From Thermus oshimai DSM 12092 (GTDB taxonomy: Bacteria > Deinococcota > Deinococci > Deinococcales > Thermaceae): a stretch of DNA of 64,000 nt. The stretch lies in contig NZ_KB890624.1 of the NCBI RefSeq assembly GCF_000373145.1, forward strand, positions 200-64,199. The letters are read 5' to 3'. Below are positions 1 to 11,499 of the stretch, one piece after another (positions within the stretch are counted from its first letter, which is position 1; the number at the start of each line of letters is the position of its first letter). The notes under the pieces were generated by a model. That model saw nothing but the letters and a program-made list of their open reading frames with translations. It had not been told where the DNA came from and made no database searches. The position numbers and the translations under genes are program-made.

Positions 1-507
1 TTGGACGGGGTGGTGCACTACGCGGGGATCACCCGGGACAACTTCCACTGGAAGATGCCCCTGGAGGACTGGGAGGCGGTGCTCCGGGTGAACCTTACGG
101 GGAGCTTCCTGGTGGCCAGGGCGGCCAGCGCGGCCATGCGGGAGAGGAACCCTGGGAGCATCGTGCTTACCGCAAGCCGGGTGTACCTGGGGAACCTGGG
201 GCAGGCGAACTACGCGGCTTCCAAGGCGGGGGTGGTGGGGCTTACGCGGACCCTAGCGTTGGAGCTGGGGCGGTACGGGATCCGGGTGAACGCGTTGGCG
301 CCGGGGTTTATTGAGACGCGGATGACGGCCAAGGTGCCGGAGAAGGTGCGGGAGAAGGCCATCCAGGCCACGCCTTTGGGGCGGGTGGGGGAGCCTATAG
401 AGGTGGCCTACGCGGCGCTTTTCCTGGTTTCGGACGAGTCCCGCTTCATCACCGGGCAGGTGCTCTTCGTGGACGGGGGGCGCTCCATCGGCGCGGCCCC
501 CGCGTGA
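1..507 (+). CDS. Short-chain dehydrogenase, FabG-like (5' end outside window)
   Basis: This is the C-terminal 168 residues of a classical SDR oxidoreductase, probably a 3-oxoacyl-ACP reductase or a related NAD(P)H-dependent ketone reductase. The cofactor-binding N-terminus lies before position 1. Visible are the catalytic Ser and the Tyr-x-x-x-Lys (YAASK) near residues 59-76, the 'NALAPGFIETRM' type loop after the active site, and the 'ITGQVLFVDGG' C-terminal signature of the FabG branch. The usual NAG motif reads YAG in the visible part. It is followed after 9 nt by the serine hydrolase gene, so the two are probably cotranscribed. The exact substrate cannot be told from the sequence. Confidence 0.85.
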   Translation: MDGVVHYAGITRDNFHWKMPLEDWEAVLRVNLTGSFLVARAASAAMRERNPGSIVLTASRVYLGNLGQANYAASKAGVVGLTRTLALELGRYGIRVNALAPGFIETRMTAKVPEKVREKAIQATPLGRVGEPIEVAYAALFLVSDESRFITGQVLFVDGGRSIGAAPA

Positions 508-516
508 GGAGAGGGT

Positions 517-1677
517 ATGGACTTCAAGAGGCTGGACGCCTGGCTGGAAGGGCTGGTGGAGGGAGGGCGGCTTCCCGGGGCCGTGGTCCTGGTGGCCCGG
601 GGGGGCGAGCCCCTCTACTTCCGCGCCCTGGGCCACCTGGACCCGGAAAAGGGCCTCCCCATGCGGGAGGACGCCCTTTTCCGGCTCTACTCTATGACCA
701 AGCCCTGGGTCTCCGCCCTGGCCCTCACCTTCGTGGAGGAGGGGACCCTTTCCCTAAGGGACCCCCTGGAGAAGTACCTGCCGGCCTTCGCCCGGCTCCA
801 GGTGGGGCGGGAGGTGGGGGAGGAGGTGGTCTTGGAGCCCTTGAGGCGGCCCCTTCTCGTCTACGACCTCCTCCGCCACACCGCGGGCTTCACCTACGGG
901 GTCTTCTTCGTTTCGCCGGTAAAAAGGCGTTACCTCGAGGCCGGGGTGGACCGCTTTGACCTCCCCCGGGAGGCCTTTTTGGAGCGTCTTTCCGCCCTGC
1001 CCCTGCGCTTCCAGCCGGGGGAGGCCTTTGAGTACGGGCTTTCCACCGACGTCCTGGGCCACCTCCTGGAGGCCCTTTCGGGGAAGACCCTGGCCGAGCT
1101 GATGGAGGAGCGGGTTTTCGCCCCCTTGGGGATGGGGGACTCGGGCTTCCAGGCTAAAGACCCTGCCCGCCTGGCCCAGCCCTTCCCCAAGGACCCCGAA
1201 ACCGGCCGGCGCATCGCCCTCCTCCCCGTGGAGGCCCCCCCGCCCCGCTTCGCCGGGGGGATGGGGGGGGTGGGGACGGCCCTGGACTACCTGCGCTTCC
1301 TGGAGGCCCTGCGCACCGGGAAGGGCCTCCTCCACCCGGCCCTGGCCCGCCTCATGACCGAGGACCACCTGGGCCCCCTCTACGCCGAAGGGCTTAAGCG
1401 GGGCCCCGAGTACCTCCCGGGGCCCGGCTACGGCTTCGGGCTGGGGGTGGCCGTGCGCCTGGGGGCGGGCCTGGCCCCGGGAAGTCCAGGGGAGTTCTTC
1501 TGGGCGGGGTTTGGGGGCACCTACTTCTTCGTGGACCCTGCCCTGGAGCTTTCCGCCCTCTTCCTCGCCCAGGCCCCGAACCTCCTCTCCGTGCTGGAAC
1601 CCGCGCGCGCCTTCCACTCCTTCTACGGGGACCGGCTTTGGCTTCACTTCAAGACCCAGGTCTACGCGGCGCTCTAG
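517..1677 (+). CDS. Serine hydrolase, beta-lactamase/esterase (class C fold) family
   Basis: The 386-residue protein belongs to the penicillin-binding-protein-like serine hydrolases, which include EstB-type esterases. The nucleophile motif SMTK is at residues 59-62. A Tyr in the FEYGLSTDVLG segment (about residue 173) fits the second conserved motif of the esterase branch, where Tyr-x-Asn is degenerate. There is no signal peptide, so it is probably cytoplasmic. The start is set by a GAGGAGAGGG ribosome site just upstream. Its stop overlaps that of the convergent permease gene in a shared CTAG. Substrate is unknown; esterase or small-amide hydrolase is likelier than true beta-lactamase. Confidence 0.85.
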   Translation: MDFKRLDAWLEGLVEGGRLPGAVVLVARGGEPLYFRALGHLDPEKGLPMREDALFRLYSMTKPWVSALALTFVEEGTLSLRDPLEKYLPAFARLQVGREVGEEVVLEPLRRPLLVYDLLRHTAGFTYGVFFVSPVKRRYLEAGVDRFDLPREAFLERLSALPLRFQPGEAFEYGLSTDVLGHLLEALSGKTLAELMEERVFAPLGMGDSGFQAKDPARLAQPFPKDPETGRRIALLPVEAPPPRFAGGMGGVGTALDYLRFLEALRTGKGLLHPALARLMTEDHLGPLYAEGLKRGPEYLPGPGYGFGLGVAVRLGAGLAPGSPGEFFWAGFGGTYFFVDPALELSALFLAQAPNLLSVLEPARAFHSFYGDRLWLHFKTQVYAAL

Positions 1678-3557
1678 CCTTCCACGTGGACTCGGGGACG
1701 CTTTTGGGGGTTGGGCTCGGCCCGGCGCAGGACCTCGTGGGTGAGGGTGGGAACATCGCCCTCGCCAAAAAGGAGGAACTCAATGGCCGCGTGGAGAGGC
1801 CCTTCCTCGGGCCACTCAAAGTAGATGTGGGGCACCTTGCCCGTGCGGTCCCGAAGGTAGAGGAGGAAGGCGGCCAGGGTGTTCGGCGCCGCGGCCCCTA
1901 GGATGCGGAAGACCTGGTGGTCGGGGTGGTCGATGCCCCAGACCTTGGCCTTGGTTTTGAACTCCGAGGGGTCAGGGATGTAAACCTCCACGAAGTAGAC
2001 GGGTTCCTTGGCCGGGAGATGGGCGCTCCCTCGCACCCGTCTTTCCTTGGCGGCGTAATCCGGCCTGGAACGCGGCCGGTGGGCGATGAGATGAACGGGG
2101 CTTTCCTGGGCCTTTATTCGCGCCGCCAGCCCTTCCGCCACCTCGTCCAGGACGAAGGTTTCCACCCGGAGTTCAAAGGAGCGGAGGGCCCTGGAGGTCA
2201 AGGAGACGAGGAGGGTGGCGGCGATGAAAAAGGCTGCGATCTTGATCCCGTCGGGCCTTTCCAGGATATTGGCCACCAGGACATAGAGGAAAAGGAGGGT
2301 AAGCCCGCCGTAGAGCTTTTGGTGGGGGTTTTGTTCTCTTTGGGCCAGGAGGTAGGCGGCCAAGGCGGAAGAGGTCATGACCACCAAAACGCCCGTGGCG
2401 TAGGCCGCGGCCTGGGCCTCCACGCTGGCCCGGAAGAGCAGGGTGACGGCGAAGGCCACCCCGGTGAAGAAGAGCACCAGGAGGCGTTGCCGCCTGGCCC
2501 ACTCCGGGGCCATGCCGAAGCGGGGGAGGTAGCGGGGGACGATGGTGAGGAGGCCGGCCATGGCGCTGGCCCCGGCAAACCAGAGGATGGCGATGGAGAA
2601 GAGGTCGTAAACCGTGCCGAAGCCCTCCCCCAGATAGCGATGGGCCAGGTAGCTGATGGCCCGCCCCGAGACCTCCTCGCTCCGCCAGGCCTCCTCGGGG
2701 ATGAGGAGGGTGGTGGCGGTGCCGGCCGCCACCAAAAAGCCTCCCATGATCAGAGCCGCTGCGAGGAGGAGCTTGTGGGTTTCCCGGATGCGCCCTAAAG
2801 GCTTTTGGGGGTCGTCTTCTGGCCGTCCCCGGATGAGGGGCATCACGGCCACGCCCGTTTCGTACCCGGAAAGCCCCAGGGCCAGCTTGGGGAAGGCCAG
2901 GAAGGTGGCGAGGACCATGGCCTCAGGGGCCGGGTAGGCCTGGAGGAGCCGCGTCCACCAGCCTTCCAGGGCCTCGAGGCTAAGGTGGGGGAGGGCGGCT
3001 CCTAGGGTGAGGGCGTTGAGGAGGAGGTAGCCGAGGGAAAGGGGCACGGCGAGCCCGATGGCCTCGCGGAAGCCCAAGTAGAAGACGAGGCCTAAAAGGG
3101 CGATGAGGAGGAGGGTGAGGCCCACCTGCTGCCCCTCGAGCCAGGAGGGGGCTAGGGGATTGGCGATGAGGTGGACGGCGGCGTCCGCGGCGGAGAGGGT
3201 GATGGTGACGATGAAGTCCGTGGCCATGAAGCCCAGGACCACCAGGACCAACACCTTTCCCCGCCAGCCGGGGAGGAGGTGGGTGAGGAGGCCAATGGAC
3301 CCTTCCCCATGGGGGCTTTCCTCGGCCACGCGGCGGTAGACGGGGTAGACCGCGAGGACGGCGAAGAGGAAGAGGGCCAGGTTAGCGAGGGGCGAGAGGA
3401 GGCCTGCGGCCAGGAGGGCGATGCCGGGTTGGTAGCCCAAGGAGGAGAAGAGGTCCACCCCGGTGAGGCAGAGGACCTTCCACCAAGGGTAGCGGCCCTC
3501 TTCTTGTTCTTTGGCTTGGGCGGGTGCGGGCTTGGGGATGGGCGCTTCGCCGGGCAT
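1674..3557 (-). CDS. APC-superfamily permease, KimA/YdaO-like, with C-terminal soluble domain
   Basis: A 627-residue membrane protein with about 12 predicted hydrophobic helices after a short charged N-terminus. The first helix carries the 'TGVDLFSSLGYQPG' pattern, the unwound ligand-binding segment of the APC fold, and resembles the K+ or amino-acid transporters of the KimA/YdaO group. The last ~150 residues are hydrophilic and look like a cytoplasmic regulatory domain. It starts 2 nt after the stop of the DtxR-type regulator, so the two form an operon. That pairing hints at a metal or cation substrate, but the family mostly carries amino acids or K+. Substrate is undecided. Confidence 0.75.
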   Translation of the reverse strand: MPGEAPIPKPAPAQAKEQEEGRYPWWKVLCLTGVDLFSSLGYQPGIALLAAGLLSPLANLALFLFAVLAVYPVYRRVAEESPHGEGSIGLLTHLLPGWRGKVLVLVVLGFMATDFIVTITLSAADAAVHLIANPLAPSWLEGQQVGLTLLLIALLGLVFYLGFREAIGLAVPLSLGYLLLNALTLGAALPHLSLEALEGWWTRLLQAYPAPEAMVLATFLAFPKLALGLSGYETGVAVMPLIRGRPEDDPQKPLGRIRETHKLLLAAALIMGGFLVAAGTATTLLIPEEAWRSEEVSGRAISYLAHRYLGEGFGTVYDLFSIAILWFAGASAMAGLLTIVPRYLPRFGMAPEWARRQRLLVLFFTGVAFAVTLLFRASVEAQAAAYATGVLVVMTSSALAAYLLAQREQNPHQKLYGGLTLLFLYVLVANILERPDGIKIAAFFIAATLLVSLTSRALRSFELRVETFVLDEVAEGLAARIKAQESPVHLIAHRPRSRPDYAAKERRVRGSAHLPAKEPVYFVEVYIPDPSEFKTKAKVWGIDHPDHQVFRILGAAAPNTLAAFLLYLRDRTGKVPHIYFEWPEEGPLHAAIEFLLFGEGDVPTLTHEVLRRAEPNPQKRPRVHVEG

Positions 3558-3559
3558 GG

Positions 3560-4228
3560 TTACCCCTGCTGATGAGGGGCCACCCCCACCGCCCGGGCGA
3601 GCTCCAGGGGCAGGAGGAAGACCTCCCCCTCCACCTCCACCCGTACCCCCTCCGGGCCCCGCTCCAGCACCCTGAGCTGGGCCCCGGGGCGCAGGTGGAG
3701 GTGGGCGAGGAGGTTCAAGGTGCCCGGGTCCTGGGCCAGGGCCCGCACCACCCGGGCCTCCCCCAGGGGGGCTTCGCTTAGGGGGAGGGCGGGGCGCTCC
3801 GGCAGGGTGAGCTCGGGGGTGGGGATGGGGTCCCCGTGGGGGTCAAAGGGGGGGTGGCCCAGGGCCTTTGCGATCCGCTCCTCCAGGGCCTCGGAGATCA
3901 CGTGCTCCAGGCGCTCCGCCTCCTCGTGCACCTCCTCCCAGCCGTAGCCCAGGCTCTGGTGCAGGTAGGTTTCCAGGAGGCGGTGGTGGCGGAGGACCTC
4001 CAGGGCTACCTTTCGCCCCGCCTCGGTGAGCCTCGCCCCCCGGTAGGGGCTGTGCTCCACCAGGCCCAGGGCCTTGAGCTTCTTCAGCATCTCCGTTACC
4101 GAGGGAGGCTTCACCCCTAGGCGCTCCGCCAGGGCCTGGGTGGGGACGCTGCCCCCCAGGGCTTCCTCCAGGAGGAAGAGCTGCTTGAGGTAGTCCTCCT
4201 GGGCTTCGGAAAGGGGTGGGCGGCCCAT
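3560..4228 (-). CDS. DtxR/MntR-family metal-dependent regulator
   Basis: A 222-residue regulator with an N-terminal winged helix (about residues 8-60, 'SVPTQALAERLGVKPPSVTE'), a metal-binding dimerisation domain with conserved His/Glu (EVLRHHRLLE, HEEAERLEHVISE), and a C-terminal FeoA/SH3-like domain. This is the full three-domain layout of DtxR/IdeR. I chose the internal ATG (MGRPPL) because the upstream frame would run into the divergent gene and because a TAGGCT -10 box lies 7 nt before this ATG, the leaderless pattern seen at other genes here. It heads a two-gene operon with the permease and probably represses it with Mn or Fe as corepressor. Confidence 0.85.
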   Translation of the reverse strand: MGRPPLSEAQEDYLKQLFLLEEALGGSVPTQALAERLGVKPPSVTEMLKKLKALGLVEHSPYRGARLTEAGRKVALEVLRHHRLLETYLHQSLGYGWEEVHEEAERLEHVISEALEERIAKALGHPPFDPHGDPIPTPELTLPERPALPLSEAPLGEARVVRALAQDPGTLNLLAHLHLRPGAQLRVLERGPEGVRVEVEGEVFLLPLELARAVGVAPHQQG

Positions 4229-4265
4229 CGGGTCTAGCCTAGCACCCGCCGGGGATAATGGGGCC

Positions 4266-5840
4266 ATGGACCTCACCCACTACCCCTACCCCTCGAGGCG
4301 CTTCGTGGTCCTGGGCCGGCGGGGCGTGGTGGCCACCAGCCAGCCCCTGGCGGCCATGGCCGGGGCGGAAGTCCTCCTGAAAGGGGGGAACGCGGTGGAC
4401 GCCGCCATCGCCATGGCCGCCTGCCTCACGGTGGTGGAGCCCACCTCCAACGGCCTTGGGGGGGACCTCTTCGCCCTGGTGTGGGACGGCAGGCTCCACG
4501 GCCTCAACGCCTCGGGGAAAAGCCCCTTGGCCCTCACGCCGGAAAGGCTTCCCGAAGGGCGGATGCCAGAAAGGGGCTGGTTTCCGGTGACCGTGCCCGG
4601 GGCGGTTTCCGGCTGGCGGGCCCTTCACGAGCGCTTTGGGAAGCTTCCCTTCCCCGAGCTCCTCCGCCCCGCCATCCGCCACGCGGAAGAAGGCTTTCCC
4701 GTGGGCCCCGAGACCGCCCGGGCCTGGCGGCGGGCGGAGGAGGTCTTCCTCCCTTTGGAAGGCCCCGAGTTCCAGGCCTTCAAGGAGGTCTTCTTCCCCG
4801 GGGGGCGGGCCCCCAGGGCGGGGGAGGTCTGGCGGAGCCCCCTCCACGCCAAAACCCTTAGGGAGATCGGGGAAAGCTACGGGGAAAGCCTCTACCGGGG
4901 CGCTTTGGCGGAGGCGTTGGCCCGCTTCAGCGCCGAGACCGGGGGGCTCCTCACCCTGGAGGACCTGAGGGCCCACGAACCCCTTTGGGTGGAGCCTCTT
5001 TCCGCAGACTACCGGGGGCTCACCCTTTACGAGCTTCCCCCCAACGGCCAGGGGGTGGCGGCCCTTCTGGCCCTCAGGATCCTCGAGGGCCTGGACTTCC
5101 ACCTGGAGGACCCCCTGGGCTACCACCTCCAGATCGAGGCCATGCGCCTGGCCCTGGCGGACGCTTACCGCCACGTGGCCGACCCCCGCCACATGGAGGT
5201 GGCCCCGGAGGCCTTCCTCTCGGAGGTCTACGCGGCGGAAAGGCGGAGGCTCATCGGGGAAAGGGCCCTCCCCCTGCCCCTCCCCGGCCTCAAGCCCGGG
5301 GGGACGGTCTACCTGGCCGCGGCGGACGGCGAACTCCTGGTCTCCCTCATCCAGTCCAACTACCAGGGCTTCGGCGCCGGGGTCCTGGTGCCGGGCACGG
5401 GGGTGGCCCTCCACAACCGGGGCCTGGGCTTCGCCTTAGAGGAGGGCCACCCCAACCGGGTGGGCCCGGGCAAGCGCCCCTTCCACACCATCATCCCGGG
5501 CTTCCTCTTCCGGGAGGGGAGGCCCCTTGGGGCCTTTGGGGTCATGGGGGGGTTCATGCAGCCCCAGGGGCACGTGCAGGTGGTTCTGGCCCTGGCCCAT
5601 GGGCTTAACCCCCAGGCCGCTTTAGACCGGCCCCGCTGGCAGGTGACCCCCTCGGGGGAGGTGCTGTTGGAGCCCGGGGTGCCCCAGGCGGTGGCCCTCT
5701 TCCTCAAGGACCGGGGCCACCGGGTGCGCTACGAGCTCGAGCCCGCCGCCTTCGGCCGGGGGCAGGTGGCCTTCCGCCATGGGGAGGCCCTCCTTGGGGC
5801 CAGCGACCCCCGGGCGGAGGGCCTGGCCCTCGCCCTTTAG
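4266..5840 (+). CDS. ggt: Gamma-glutamyltransferase family protein
   Basis: A 524-residue N-terminal-nucleophile amidohydrolase of the gamma-glutamyltranspeptidase family. The proenzyme is expected to cleave itself before Thr347 in 'KPGGTVYLAAADG'; this replaces the TTH-type nucleophile site of classical GGT and is typical of the shorter GGT-like branch. The N-terminal 'GGNAVDAAIA' and 'NGLGGDLFALVWDG' segments are family signatures. No signal peptide is visible, so the enzyme is probably cytoplasmic, unlike the periplasmic enteric one. The start is supported by GATAAT six nt upstream of the ATG. True glutathione hydrolase versus another gamma-glutamyl or acyl amide hydrolase is undecided. 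Confidence 0.85.
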   Translation: MDLTHYPYPSRRFVVLGRRGVVATSQPLAAMAGAEVLLKGGNAVDAAIAMAACLTVVEPTSNGLGGDLFALVWDGRLHGLNASGKSPLALTPERLPEGRMPERGWFPVTVPGAVSGWRALHERFGKLPFPELLRPAIRHAEEGFPVGPETARAWRRAEEVFLPLEGPEFQAFKEVFFPGGRAPRAGEVWRSPLHAKTLREIGESYGESLYRGALAEALARFSAETGGLLTLEDLRAHEPLWVEPLSADYRGLTLYELPPNGQGVAALLALRILEGLDFHLEDPLGYHLQIEAMRLALADAYRHVADPRHMEVAPEAFLSEVYAAERRRLIGERALPLPLPGLKPGGTVYLAAADGELLVSLIQSNYQGFGAGVLVPGTGVALHNRGLGFALEEGHPNRVGPGKRPFHTIIPGFLFREGRPLGAFGVMGGFMQPQGHVQVVLALAHGLNPQAALDRPRWQVTPSGEVLLEPGVPQAVALFLKDRGHRVRYELEPAAFGRGQVAFRHGEALLGASDPRAEGLALAL

Positions 5841-6625
5841 CCGAGAAGCCCCCTCATCCGGCTCTGGATGAGGTGCACGGCCCTCAAGGGGCTCAGGCGG
5901 TAGAGGAGGTCCATGGCCCGGGCGTCCTGCCCCAGGAGGACCCGGAAGCGGTCCTTCTCCACCGCGTCCAGAAGGAGCTGGGCCGCCCGCTCGGGTTCCA
6001 AGATGGGCCCCCCCGTCCCCGCCCCCTTTACCTCCACCCCCGAGTGCTGGGCGATCCCCGTGCGCATGGCCCCCGGCAGGGCCAGGGTGACCCGCACGGG
6101 GGTGTCCTGGAGCTCCGCCCATAGGGCCTCCGTGAGGAGCTTCACCGCGGCCTTGGAGGCCCCGTAGACCGCTTGTCCCGGAACGGGCAGGAAGCCCCCC
6201 ATGCTGGAAACGTTCACCAGGTGGGCCACGGGCCGCCTCAGGAGGTGGGGGAGGAAGGCCTTGGTCATGTACACCGTGCCCCAGAAGTTCACCCGGAAGA
6301 CCCTTTCCATGCTGGGGAGGTCCAGCTCCTGGAAGCGCTTAAAGGGCTGGATGATCCCCGCGTTGTTGATGAGGCCGTCCACCTGGCCGTGGGCCCTTAG
6401 GACCTCCTCGGGCAGGGCCCTTACCCGTTCCTCCTGGGTGATATCCAGGGCGTGGAGGCTGAGGCCTTCCGAAGGCCCCGCCTTTGCCCGGGTCTCCTCC
6501 AGGCCCTCAGGCCTCAGGTCCACCGCCGCCACCCTGGCCCCCCGTCTTAGGAGCTCCAGGGCCAGGGCCTGGCCCAGGCCGCTCCCTGCTCCCGTGACCA
6601 CCACCACTTTGCCCTTTAACCGCAT
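5837..6625 (-). CDS. Short-chain dehydrogenase/reductase
   Basis: A complete 262-residue classical SDR. It has the cofactor motif TGAGSGLG (residues 11-18), NNAG near residue 91, the catalytic Ser in 'VNVSSMGG', and YGASK. An Asp after the second strand (AAVDLRP) favours NAD(H). A C-terminal extension of about 40 residues after the core resembles SDRs acting on bulky lipid or steroid-like substrates. Its stop overlaps the ggt stop by 4 nt, and a TAAAGT box lies six nt before the ATG, so it is probably leaderless and monocistronic. Substrate unknown. Confidence 0.85.
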   Translation of the reverse strand: MRLKGKVVVVTGAGSGLGQALALELLRRGARVAAVDLRPEGLEETRAKAGPSEGLSLHALDITQEERVRALPEEVLRAHGQVDGLINNAGIIQPFKRFQELDLPSMERVFRVNFWGTVYMTKAFLPHLLRRPVAHLVNVSSMGGFLPVPGQAVYGASKAAVKLLTEALWAELQDTPVRVTLALPGAMRTGIAQHSGVEVKGAGTGGPILEPERAAQLLLDAVEKDRFRVLLGQDARAMDLLYRLSPLRAVHLIQSRMRGLLG

Positions 6626-6703
6626 GGCCCCACTTTACCCCAAGAGGGCTCAGGCGGCTTCCTCGCATGGGCCCATGCCGAAGCGCCCGTCCCGGTGGGA
6701 TAC

Positions 6704-7426
6704 TTAGAGGGGGTAGGCGAAGCCCAGGAGGGCCCTCGAGCCCAAGGCCTCCTCCCAGACCTGGGGCAAGGGCCCGAAAACCCCCCGCTCGGGCTTAAGC
6801 CCGTGGAGGGCCTCCTGAAAGGCTTTCCTTTCTTCCCAAAGGCTTTCGCCCAAAAGGAGCCGGATCCGCCCCTTCCGCCCCCCAAGCCGCCCGCCCCAGA
6901 AGCGGGCCAGGGCGGCGGGGAGCTGCCCCTTGGGCACCGGCAAAGGGGGCTGGTGCAGGGCTTCCCCTTCCAGGGCGAAGAGGGCGAAAAACCCCAAGCT
7001 GAGGACGAGCCCCCCTCCAGGGGGGAGCCAGCCTAAGGCGCGGAGCTTTTCCCCGTCCTGGGTGGCCAGGAAAAGTTGCCCTTCCCGCTCCACCCTGAGG
7101 AGTTCCGCCAAGACCTCCTTGGGCTCTCGCCTGCCCGCCTCCTCCGCCGCCCGCTCCGCCAGGGCGGCAAGCCCCGGGCCGAAGAGGGGGGTGGCGTGGA
7201 GGAGGAGGCGGTGGGGGTATTTCCGGGCCAGGGCCTGCCCCAAGGGGAGGTGGGCCCCAAAGGGGGGGCGGCTTAGGAGGAGGAGTACCCGGTCGTAGAG
7301 GGGTAGGAGCCGGGCCAGGGCCGCCTCGAGGCCCTCCTGGGCTGGGTTCCAGAGGAAAAGGCCAAGCTCCTCCGCCGTCCGCTCGCTGAGGCCGGAGGTG
7401 TGCTCGGTGAGGATGCCGAGTTCCAT
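6704..7426 (-). CDS. DegV-like (EDD fold) protein, divergent
   Basis: A 240-residue soluble protein. The start 'MELGILTEHTSGLSE' matches the DegV opening (IvTDSTaDL), and 'YDRVLLLLSRPPFGAHLPLGQALA' resembles the second DegV motif. DegV proteins bind a fatty acid and in Firmicutes serve fatty-acid kinase. This one is about 40 residues shorter than usual and low in similarity, so the call is tentative. The gene looks leaderless: TAGCCT is six nt before the ATG, and directly upstream lies a perfect copy of the GGACR-N2-YGTCC box otherwise found at the denitrification genes. That suggests respiratory control of an otherwise ordinary-looking gene. Confidence 0.5.
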   Translation of the reverse strand: MELGILTEHTSGLSERTAEELGLFLWNPAQEGLEAALARLLPLYDRVLLLLSRPPFGAHLPLGQALARKYPHRLLLHATPLFGPGLAALAERAAEEAGRREPKEVLAELLRVEREGQLFLATQDGEKLRALGWLPPGGGLVLSLGFFALFALEGEALHQPPLPVPKGQLPAALARFWGGRLGGRKGRIRLLLGESLWEERKAFQEALHGLKPERGVFGPLPQVWEEALGSRALLGFAYPL

Positions 7427-7450
7427 GCTTCCAGGCTAAGGGGCCCGGGG

Positions 7451-7464
7451 AGGACGTTTGTCCT
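7451..7464 (-). promoter_or_regulatory. GGAC/GTCC palindromic box upstream of the DegV-like gene
   Basis: Read on the minus strand it is AGGACAAACGTCCT. The centre is 19.5 nt upstream of the TAGCCT -10 box of the DegV-like gene, the same geometry as at nirS, nirK, dnrS and the YwiC-like gene. It lies in the 36-nt gap between the DUF72 gene and the DegV-like gene. Confidence 0.5.
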
Positions 7465-8344
7465 AAACTGAGTCCAGAATCCTCTTGAGCCCCAGCCCCG
7501 CCTCCACCCCTTGGGTGCCGTAGTTGTTGTTGAAGATGACGTAGACCACCTCCGCCCGCTCCGCCAGGGTCTTGGCCGCCTGGGCCAGGTCCAAAAGCTC
7601 CTCTTCGGAATAGCGCCAGTTGAAGCGCTCGTAGGGTTTCCGGTGGGGCCCCTTCCAGGTTTCGGCGTTCCGCCCGTGGCAGCGGAGGACGGCCACGGGG
7701 TGGGTGGGCTCCAGGACCCTGGGGGGGGCCTCGGGGTGGGGCGGGGCGTCCACGCTCACGTGGACCAGGCCCAGGCGCTTTAGCTCCCGCTTCACGAAGC
7801 CCCAGGCGGTGTACCACTTGGGATTGCGGAACTCCACCGCCACCACATAGCCCTGGGCCCGCTCCGCAAGGCGTTCCAGGTAGCGGAAGCTCCGGGGCCT
7901 GGGCTCCACCCAGGGGGGGAGGCCGAAGTGGAGGTAGCCGAGCTTCCCCACCTGCCTTAAGGGCTCCAGGGCCAGGAGGAAGCGGCCCCAGGCCTCCTCC
8001 ACCACCTCCTCGGGGATCTCCTTCTGGCTCAGGTGGCCTTCCTGCCGGGGGAGGAGGGCCCTCAGGTCCCTGGGGAGGCGTTCGGCCTCGAGGCCGTGCC
8101 CGGTGAAGGCGGAAAAGGCCTTCACGTGGAAGGTGAAGCCCTCCGGGGTCCTTTCCGCCCACTTGGCCACCACCTCGGGGCGGGGGAGGGCGTAGAAGGT
8201 GCTGTCCACCTCCACGGTGTCAAAGTGCTGGGCGTAGTAGCGGAGCCGCCCTTCGGGGTCCTTGGCCACCTCCTTGGGGTACCAGCCGGAGGCCAAAAGG
8301 GTCTCGTCCGTCCAGCTGGCGGTGCCCACCCGGATGGGGGCCAT
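7463..8344 (-). CDS. DUF72 domain protein (YecE family)
   Basis: A 293-residue TIM-barrel protein of the DUF72 family. The opening 'IRVGTASWTDETLLASGWYPKE' and 'HFDTVEVDSTFYALP' are family signatures, followed by 'FTFHVKAFSAFTGH' and 'VAVEFRNPKWY'. The C-terminal 'VYVIFNNNYGTQGVEAG' is the usual end of the barrel. The fold resembles endonuclease IV/xylose isomerase barrels, but no reaction is established for the family. A TACCAT box six nt before the ATG suggests a leaderless transcript. No functional link to metX downstream-facing neighbours is visible. Confidence 0.9.
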   Translation of the reverse strand: MAPIRVGTASWTDETLLASGWYPKEVAKDPEGRLRYYAQHFDTVEVDSTFYALPRPEVVAKWAERTPEGFTFHVKAFSAFTGHGLEAERLPRDLRALLPRQEGHLSQKEIPEEVVEEAWGRFLLALEPLRQVGKLGYLHFGLPPWVEPRPRSFRYLERLAERAQGYVVAVEFRNPKWYTAWGFVKRELKRLGLVHVSVDAPPHPEAPPRVLEPTHPVAVLRCHGRNAETWKGPHRKPYERFNWRYSEEELLDLAQAAKTLAERAEVVYVIFNNNYGTQGVEAGLGLKRILDSV

Positions 8345-8362
8345 GCCCTTATGGTAGGCCCT

Positions 8363-11055
<2,693 letters not shown>

Positions 11056-11076
11056 TTAGGCCCCAGTGTAGGGGCC

Positions 11077-11490
11077 TTACCCCTTCCCGTCAAGGGCCCT
11101 GCGCACCTGGGCCTTGAGCCGCTCCAGGGCGGCCTCGAGGCCCCTAAGCCTCAAGGGGGTGAGGAGCTCCTCCAGCCCCGCCCCCCGGTAGAAATCGGGG
11201 GGGATGGCGAGGACCGCTTCCGGGCTTTCCCCTTCCAGCTCCAAAAGGAGCCCCGCGAAGGCCTTCACCGTGGGGGCCTCGTCGGGCACGTGGAAGAAGA
11301 GCTTTACCTTCCCCCCTTCCACCCCCGCGTGCAGGAAGAAGGGGGTCTGGCACTCGTGGACCCTTTCCAGCTCCACCCCAGGGGGTGGGGGCGGGACCTT
11401 TTTAGCGTAGTCCAGGAGGACCTGGGTCTTGAGCTCCCGGGGGAGGCTCTTGATGAGGTCCAAGGCGGCCTGAAGCTTAGGGGGCACCAT
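11077..11490 (-). CDS. sufE: SufE-like sulfur acceptor protein
   Basis: A 137-residue protein of the SufE/CsdE family, which takes persulfide sulfur from the cysteine desulfurase SufS for Fe-S cluster assembly. The acceptor is Cys47 in 'VHECQTPFFLHA', where the family normally has GC(Q/E)S. The later segments 'DEAPTVKAFAGLLLEL' and 'LTPLRLRGLEAALERLKAQV' match the family C-terminal half. TAGGCT six nt before the ATG indicates a leaderless transcript. No suf genes adjoin it here. The nearby sulfur genes metY-metX are downstream on the same strand beyond the riboswitch. Confidence 0.85.
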   Translation of the reverse strand: MVPPKLQAALDLIKSLPRELKTQVLLDYAKKVPPPPPGVELERVHECQTPFFLHAGVEGGKVKLFFHVPDEAPTVKAFAGLLLELEGESPEAVLAIPPDFYRGAGLEELLTPLRLRGLEAALERLKAQVRRALDGKG

Positions 11491-11499
11491 ACCCTTAGC

